From contig CAWDLE010000017.1 in the NCBI GenBank assembly GCA_963803085.1, forward strand, positions 233,282-297,281: a stretch of 64,000 nt of DNA, written 5' to 3'. Under the pieces are notes generated by a model. It worked only from the letters and a program-made list of their open reading frames with translations. It was not told the origin of the DNA and ran no database searches. Positions 59,072 through 64,000 of the stretch are shown in pieces. The stretch comes from JACVRW01 sp963803085. GTDB taxonomy: Bacteria; Actinomycetota; Thermoleophilia; Solirubrobacterales; Thermoleophilaceae. How positions within the stretch are numbered: position 1 is the stretch's first letter; each line of letters begins with the position of its first letter. Both the position numbers and the translations under genes were made by a program.

Positions 59072-60007
59072 ATGTGCGGGATCGCCGGGATCATCTACCG
59101 CGACGGCGGTGGCGAGCGGCACGTCGGCCGCGACATGACCGCGATGCTCCAGGCCATGAAGCACCGCGGCCCGGACTCCACCGGGTACGCGCTCTACCGC
59201 CCGGCCGGCGACGGCTACGTGATGCACGTGAAGCTCGCCGAGTCGAACGGCCATCACGACTTCGACCTCGTCGAGAAGCACCGCCGCCAGCGCAGCGACG
59301 TCGAGGGCCGGATGCGCTCGCTCGGCGCGGACATCGCCGAGATCGAGGGCCCCTCCGAGCACGCGATGACCGTGACCTTCGGCTACGAGGGCGACCTCAA
59401 GCAGCTCGCCGACTACGTCGAGGACGTGCGCGGCACCGAGGTGCTCAGCCTCGGCAAGACGCTCGAGATCGTGAAGGACCTCGGCGACGCCGAGACCGTG
59501 GCGAGCGACTACGGCCTCGACAAGTTCATCGGCACCCACGCCATCGGCCACGCGCGCATGGCCACCGAGTCCGACGTGGACATCGCCAACGCCCACCCGT
59601 ACTGGGCCTACCCGTTCCCGGACGTGGCCGTGGTGCACAACGGGCAGCTCACGAACTACCACCAGTGGAAGCGCCGCCTGGAAAGAGCCGGCCACCGCTT
59701 CCAGTCCGAGTGCGACTCCGAGATCATCGCCGTCTACCTCGCCGAGCGCATGGCGCAGGGCGACTCGCTGGAAGAGTCGATGCAGCGCAGCCTCAGCGAA
59801 CTCGACGGCGTCTTCACCTACATCTGCGTGACGGAAGACGCGCTCGGCGTCGCCAAGGACGAGCTGGGCGCGAAGCCGCTCGTGCTCTACGAGTCCGACG
59901 ACATCGTCGCGCTGGCAAGCGAGGAGATCGCCATCCGCAAGGTGGTGGACCGCGAGATCGAGACCTACGACCCGTACGAGGGCGCGGTGATGGTGTGGAC
60001 CCGGTAG
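59072..60007 (+). CDS. glxB: Class II glutamine amidotransferase, GlxB type, second locus
   Basis: A 311-residue Ntn amidotransferase with nucleophile Cys2 (MCGIAGIIYRDGG). IGHARMATESDVDIANAHPYWAYPF and VVHNGQLTNYHQWKRRLERAGHRFQSECDSEIIAVYL follow the family. It is 62 bases after the glutamine-synthetase-like stop; that gap could encode a 21-residue ORF (59005-59070), not called. Sequence clearly differs from the first-locus MgsA (300 residues), so this is not part of the tandem duplication. Confidence 0.88.
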   Translation: MCGIAGIIYRDGGGERHVGRDMTAMLQAMKHRGPDSTGYALYRPAGDGYVMHVKLAESNGHHDFDLVEKHRRQRSDVEGRMRSLGADIAEIEGPSEHAMTVTFGYEGDLKQLADYVEDVRGTEVLSLGKTLEIVKDLGDAETVASDYGLDKFIGTHAIGHARMATESDVDIANAHPYWAYPFPDVAVVHNGQLTNYHQWKRRLERAGHRFQSECDSEIIAVYLAERMAQGDSLEESMQRSLSELDGVFTYICVTEDALGVAKDELGAKPLVLYESDDIVALASEEIAIRKVVDREIETYDPYEGAVMVWTR

Positions 60008-60036
60008 CCACGAACGGCGGCGAGGCCGAGGTCCTC

Positions 60037-60795
60037 ATGGACCCGCGCGGCCTGGTCGAGCTCGACGAGACGGTCCCGAACGTCGCCGAAATCGACGGAG
60101 AGAGCGCGCAGTTCGACGCCAAGGACCTCACAACGCGCAAGATCAATGCTGAACTACGTCGGCTGGTCTACGAGGAGGGCGTCAAGGACGTAACGATCCT
60201 GAACCCCTCCGCAAGGCACAGCCTCGGCACGGGCATTCTCACGCGCTGCAAGATCACCTTCGAGGGCAGCCTCGGCTACTTCGGCGTCGGCCTGATCGAT
60301 GGGCCGGAGGTGCAGATCAACGGGCGAGTGGGCTGGTCCGTCGCCGAGAACATGATGTCTGGAGTCGTCGTTATCGAGTCCAATGCCGGATCGTTGGCGG
60401 GCGCCGCCCTAAGGGGTGGGGACCTCGTGGTGAAAGGCCAGGTCGGCGCCCGCACCGGTATCGATCAGAAGGGCGGCACCATCCTCGTGATGGGCGACGC
60501 CGGCTCCATGACCGGCTTCATGATGCAGCGCGGCCGCCAGATCATCTGCGGCGACGTTGGCCCCGGCCTCGGCGACTCCATGTACGACGGCACGCTCTAC
60601 GTGGCCGGCAAGGTGAAGGCGCTCGGGATCGACTGCGTCGAGGGCGAGTGGGACGACGCCGACACCGAGCTGATCCAGCGCAAGTTCCGCATCTACGGCC
60701 TCGGCGACCCGCCGCAGTTCCAGAAGTTCGTCTGCGGAAAGAAGCTCTACAACTACGACAGCCTCGAGCCGAGCGAGCGAAAGCTGGTGCTGTGA
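60037..60795 (+). CDS. glxC: Glutamate-synthase beta-helix subunit, GlxC type, second locus
   Basis: A 252-residue protein with the GXGXG beta-helix: SLGTGILTRCKITFEGSLGYFGVGLIDGPEVQINGRVGWSVAENMMSGVVVIESNAGSLAGAALRGGDLVV and MTGFMMQRGRQIICGDVGPGLGDSMYDGTLYVAG. ATG 60037 with GAGG five bases upstream is preferred; GTG 59995, overlapping glxB by 13 bases, is in frame. It has an N-terminal extension of about 30 residues relative to the first-locus protein. TGATG overlap with the next gene. Confidence 0.85.
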   Translation: MDPRGLVELDETVPNVAEIDGESAQFDAKDLTTRKINAELRRLVYEEGVKDVTILNPSARHSLGTGILTRCKITFEGSLGYFGVGLIDGPEVQINGRVGWSVAENMMSGVVVIESNAGSLAGAALRGGDLVVKGQVGARTGIDQKGGTILVMGDAGSMTGFMMQRGRQIICGDVGPGLGDSMYDGTLYVAGKVKALGIDCVEGEWDDADTELIQRKFRIYGLGDPPQFQKFVCGKKLYNYDSLEPSERKLVL

Positions 60796-62241
60796 TGGCA
60801 GACGAGAACGCACCTCACCAGAAGACCGTCCTCGGCCGCAGCAAGATCTTCACGCCGGAGGTCATCGACGACATCCACATGAAGGCCGAGCTCGGTCGCT
60901 ACCGGATGCGCGGCTTCTCGATGTTCAAGAAGATCCCGCACTGGGACGAGCTGATCTTCCTGCCGGGCACGCTCACGCGCTTCGTGATCGAGGGCTATCG
61001 CGAGAAGTGCGTGACGAAGACGGTGCTCGGCGCGCGCTTCGCCAAGAAGCCGATCGAGCTCGACATCCCGATCTACATCACGGGGATGAGCTTCGGCGCG
61101 CTGTCGCTCGAGGCGAAGATGGCGCTCGCGAAGGGCGCGTCCATGGCCGGCACGGCCACCTGCTCCGGCGAGGGCGGAATGATCCCGCCGGAGCGCGACC
61201 TCAGCGACCAAGTGGTACTACCAGATCATCCAGAGCCGGTACGGGTTCAACCCGCACCACCTCATGCTGGCCGACGCAGTGGAGTTCTTCATCGGCCAGG
61301 GATGCAAGGTCGGCCTCGGCGGGCACCTGATGGGCCAGAAGGTGACCGAGCAGGTTGCAGAGATGCGCTCGCTCCCCGCCGGGATCGACCAGCGCTCGCC
61401 GGCGCGCCACCCGGACTGGCTCGGCCCGGATGACCTGTCCCTCAAGGTCCAGGAGACCCGCGAGGCCACCAACTACGAGATCCCGATCCAGCTGAAGCTC
61501 GGCGCCGCGCGCGTGTACGACGACGTGCGCATGGCCGCCAAGTGCGGCCCGGACATCATCTACCTCGACGGGGCCGAGGGCGGCACCGGCGCCGGCCCGC
61601 ACACCGCGGCCGAGGAGACCGGCATCCCGCTGATGGCGGCGATCCCCGAGGCGCGCCGCGCGCTCGAGGACGTGGGCCTCGCGGACGAGATCGACCTGGT
61701 CGTGGCCGGCGGCATCCGCAACGGCGGCGACGTGGCCAAGTGCATCGCGCTCGGCGCCGACGCCATCGCGATCGGCCACTCCGCCCTGATGGCGCTCAAC
61801 TGCAACAAGGAGATCCCGGGCGTCACCGACTACGAGGGCACGATCGGCGTGCCGGCGGGCGAGTGCTACCACTGCCACACGGGTCGCTGCCCGGTCGGGA
61901 TCACGACGCAGGACCCGGAGCTGCGCAAGCGGCTGAACGTGGAGGAGGCGGCGGGCCGCGTCTACAACTTCCTCCACACGCTCACGCTCGAGGTGCAGAT
62001 GCTCGCGCGCGCGTGCGGGAAGACGGACGTGCACTCGCTCGAGCCCGAGGACCTCGCCGCGCTCACGGTCGAGGCCGCCGCGATGGCGAAGGTGCCGCTC
62101 GCGGGCACGAACTACGTGCCCGGCGTGTCCGAGGAGGCCGCGCTCGCGCGCATCGAGACGCTGCTCGACCGCTACCTCGAGAACCCGATCGACGAGCTGC
62201 CCGCGGTGCGCGCGCCCGCCGGGGCGGAGGAGCGCCGATGA
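60795..62241 (+). CDS. glxD: FMN/Fe-S glutamate-synthase-like subunit, GlxD type, second locus; one frameshift
   Basis: Corrected length about 481 residues. The first part (VLGRSKIFTPEVIDDIHMKAELGRYRMRGFS...ITGMSFGALSLEAKMALAKGAS) leaves frame near 61211 (one extra C in GCGACCAAGTGG) and continues KWYYQIIQSRYGFNPHHLMLADAVEFFIGQGCKVGLGGHL. EGGTGAGPH and VAGGIRNGGDVAKCIALGADAIAIG bind FMN, and GECYHCHTGRCPVGI provides the C-x2-C-x4-C iron-sulfur ligands missing from the first-locus protein. ATGA overlap with the next gene. Confidence 0.82.
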
Positions 62242-62687
62242 GCGACGTCGAGAACATGCCGCGCGGCGAGCCCGAGAAGATCTTCTCGATCGACTCGGAG
62301 TACCTGTCCGGGAAGCGCTACCCGTACCAGGAGGACATCTCGGCGATCGAGCACATCGACCTCGAGGCATCCACGCCCGGCCAGGACCTCAACTGGCTCG
62401 AGGACATCGAGCTGCTCGAGGAGGAGGGCATGCCGGCCGTCTTCGACCGCTACTCGAACTCCTTCCTGAAGCTCTACTTCGACATCCCCGAGGGCCGCGA
62501 GAACGAGATCGCGCGCAAGGTGCTGATCGCCCACCTCCAGTCGGGCAACTCCTACGGCATCCGCCTGAAGGAGCAGCACTGCAAGTTCCCGCAGCCCGAG
62601 CTGGGGCCCTGGGTGGAGGGTTCGCGGACGGTCGGCGCGGACTGGCAGCCGAACGTGCTCGAGGGCTGGGAGCCCCCGCTCCACTAG
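62238..62687 (+). CDS. 149-residue acidic protein of unknown function in the second glx locus
   Basis: Starts with an ATGA overlap on glxD, so it is firmly part of the operon. The sequence is acidic with many aromatics (IFSIDSEYLSGKRYPYQEDISAIEHIDLEASTPGQDLNWLEDIELLEEEGMPAVFDRYSNSFLKLYFDIP), one cysteine and a Trp-rich end (PWVEGSRTVGADWQPNVLEGWEPPLH). No membrane span or signal peptide. It occupies the position soxD has in the first locus but has none of its zinc ligands. I do not recognise the family; perhaps a small accessory subunit. Confidence 0.75.
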   Translation: MSDVENMPRGEPEKIFSIDSEYLSGKRYPYQEDISAIEHIDLEASTPGQDLNWLEDIELLEEEGMPAVFDRYSNSFLKLYFDIPEGRENEIARKVLIAHLQSGNSYGIRLKEQHCKFPQPELGPWVEGSRTVGADWQPNVLEGWEPPLH

Positions 62688-62691
62688 GTAT

Positions 62692-62740
62692 GGGGTCAGA
62701 CGCCCTCAGTCCCCACGACTCAAGGGGTCTGACCCCTTGA
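62692..62740. repeat. REP-like palindromes before the third soxB-like gene
   Basis: A degenerate GGGGTCAGACGCCC (62692 onward) is followed by the same palindrome as at 31703 and 31735: arms TCAAGGGGTC and GACCCCTTGA around one T, 62720-62740. The TTG in the last arm is a possible start of the next gene, exactly as for mgsC. Confidence 0.8.
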
Positions 62741-64000
62741 GTCGGTCGGTGTCATATCTCGTGATCGGGGCCGGCGTTCACGGCCTCTCCACCGCCTGGC
62801 ACCTCGCCGAACGCGGCGAGGAGGTGCTCGTGGTGGACAAGACCGGCGTGGCCGCCGGCGCCTCCGGCATCGCCTGCGGCGTGGTGCGCAACAACTACTT
62901 CCAGCCGGCGATGTCCGAGCTGATGGCCGCCTGCGTGGAGATCTGGGAGTCCGACCCCGAGACGCTCCACTACCACGGCTCCGGCTACATCGCGCTCGGC
63001 GACGGCGCGCAGGTGGACGACCTCACGACCGTCCACGAGCGCCAGCAGCGGATCGGCTACGAGTCCGACCTGATCCTGGGGGAGGCCGAGGTGGCCGACC
63101 ACATGCGCGCTGCTCTTCCCCGACTGGCGCGCGCCCGGACTGAGCGTCTGCCTGCACGAGCACCGCGGCGGCTTCGCGTTCAACAAGGAGTCGATCCACG
63201 GCCTGGCGTCGAAGGCGCTGCGCGCCGGCGCCGAGATCGCCGAGGGCGTGGAGGTGACGGGCTTCGACCTCGACGACTCGGGCGCGGTGAAGCGCGTGCA
63301 GACGAGCGAGGGGCCGATCAACGTCGACCAGGTGATCGTGGCGGTGGGCCCGTGGGTGGCGAACATGTGGGGCCTGCTCGGCCTCCCGCGCCGCATCGAG
63401 GTGGCCGGCGAGCAGACCGAGATGTGGACCTACTGGTACCTCCAGGAGGGCGAGATCGACGTGGACCCGAACGTCTTCGTGACCTCCGACGGCCGGCTGC
63501 CGCCGGTGCTGCACGTGGACAGCCACGCGCCGCTCGAGGCAGACGACGGCACGCTGATCACCGACGAGCAGTGGGGCGTGTACTTCAAGCAGGACAAGAA
63601 CGGCGTGCAGGGCGGGGCGTCGCCGCTGCCGAAGGGCCACGACTTCCAGGTGGACCCCTACCCGACCGGCTCGGCCGAGGAGAGCTTCCCCGACCTCTGG
63701 TGCGCCGCCCTCAGCCACTGCATGGAGCGCTTCGAGGGCGCGCGACCGAAGTACAACGCCGTGCGCTCAGGGCGGCGTGGGCGCCTTCACGGCCGACAAC
63801 TTCCCGGTGTTCGACTACATGCGCCCGAACGTGTTCGTCGTCGCGGACTCAAATCACGGCTACAAGATGATCGCGGTGGGCCGCGAGGTGGCCAACGTGG
63901 TGCTCGGAGAGCACTCGAGCCTCCTGCACCCCTTCAGGTACGAGCGCTTCGCGACCGGCGACCTCCACCCGGTCTCGAACAGCCCCTATCCCTGGAGCTG
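62737..64000 (+). CDS. SoxB-like FAD-dependent oxidoreductase, partial, two frameshifts
   Basis: Runs off the window end. SYLVIGAGVHGLSTAWHLAERGEEVLVVDKTGVAAGASGIACGVVRNNYFQP is the FAD domain of the DAO/sarcosine-oxidase-beta family. The frame breaks near 63110 (resuming LFPDWRAPGLSVCLHEHRGGFAFN) and near 63768 (resuming GGVGAFTADNFPVFDYMRPNVFVVADSNHGYKMIAVGREVANVVLG). Start TTG 62737 or GTG 62749. Quite different from soxB copies 1 and 2, so it is a separate enzyme, perhaps acting on another N-methyl or amino acid. Confidence 0.8.

Noticed and set aside
1..64000. tRNA, rRNA or known riboswitch
   Set aside because: No cloverleaf, rRNA core sequence or conserved riboswitch motif was recognised when reading the intergenic regions; a covariance-model search would be needed to be certain.

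Overview
The window is about 64 kb of very GC-rich DNA with many GTG starts, tightly overlapping genes (ATGA/GTGA junctions), an InhA-type enoyl-ACP reductase, an AccD inside the fatty-acid operon, type III pantothenate kinase and ClpC. This points to an actinobacterium, probably a deep-branching soil lineage such as Thermoleophilia/Solirubrobacterales; that placement is inference, because no rRNA or other phylogenetic marker is present. No tRNA, rRNA, CRISPR array, transposase or phage gene was seen.

Region 1 (1-21 kb) is housekeeping. It holds folP-folB-folK, a GAF histidine kinase with its NarL-type regulator, a small minus-strand group (YciI, PPOX, methyltransferase, VOC, GST), and a compact type II fatty-acid operon: fabD-fabH-fabG-acpP-fabF-accD-SGNH hydrolase-MaoC dehydratase-fabI. 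Then follow coaX, a STAS protein, dus, greA, lysS, a lipoprotein and clpC.

Region 2 (21-28 kb) is a nitrogen and ion transport block. An ammonium transporter is followed, with start/stop overlaps, by three small single-span membrane proteins. A divergent GAF-GAF-PucR regulator reads away from it across an intergenic region with two inverted repeats. A membrane sensor and a CPA1 antiporter come next.

Region 3 (28.5-48.1 kb) is the main locus. A glutamine-synthetase-family gene is divergent from three glutamate-synthase-like genes (glxB/C/D type). These are followed by heterotetrameric sarcosine-oxidase-type genes soxD-A-G-B, formate-tetrahydrofolate ligase and a GntR/UTRA regulator. This set matches the N-methylglutamate route of methylamine use: gmaS, mgsABC and mgdABCD, with fhs handling the released one-carbon unit. 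The soxA-G-B-fhs-gntR block is present twice in tandem (about 7.28 kb per unit). Copy 1 is riddled with frameshifts; copy 2 has intact soxA, soxB and fhs.

Region 4 (48-57 kb) is miscellaneous: an alpha/beta hydrolase, two near-identical 68-residue membrane proteins 2.5 kb apart, a universal stress protein, a secreted protein, a TolB-like protein, an ICMT-like methyltransferase, and a second ClpC-like ATPase followed by a membrane protein.

Region 5 (57.2-64 kb) is a second, diverged glutamine-synthetase/glxBCD locus ending in an unrecognised 149-residue protein and a third SoxB-like flavoprotein that runs off the window. Both loci carry the same palindromic repeat at a gene start and share an AT-rich upstream motif. 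About twenty single-base frameshifts, densest in the tandem duplication, suggest residual long-read indel errors, though real decay of copy 1 cannot be excluded from sequence alone.
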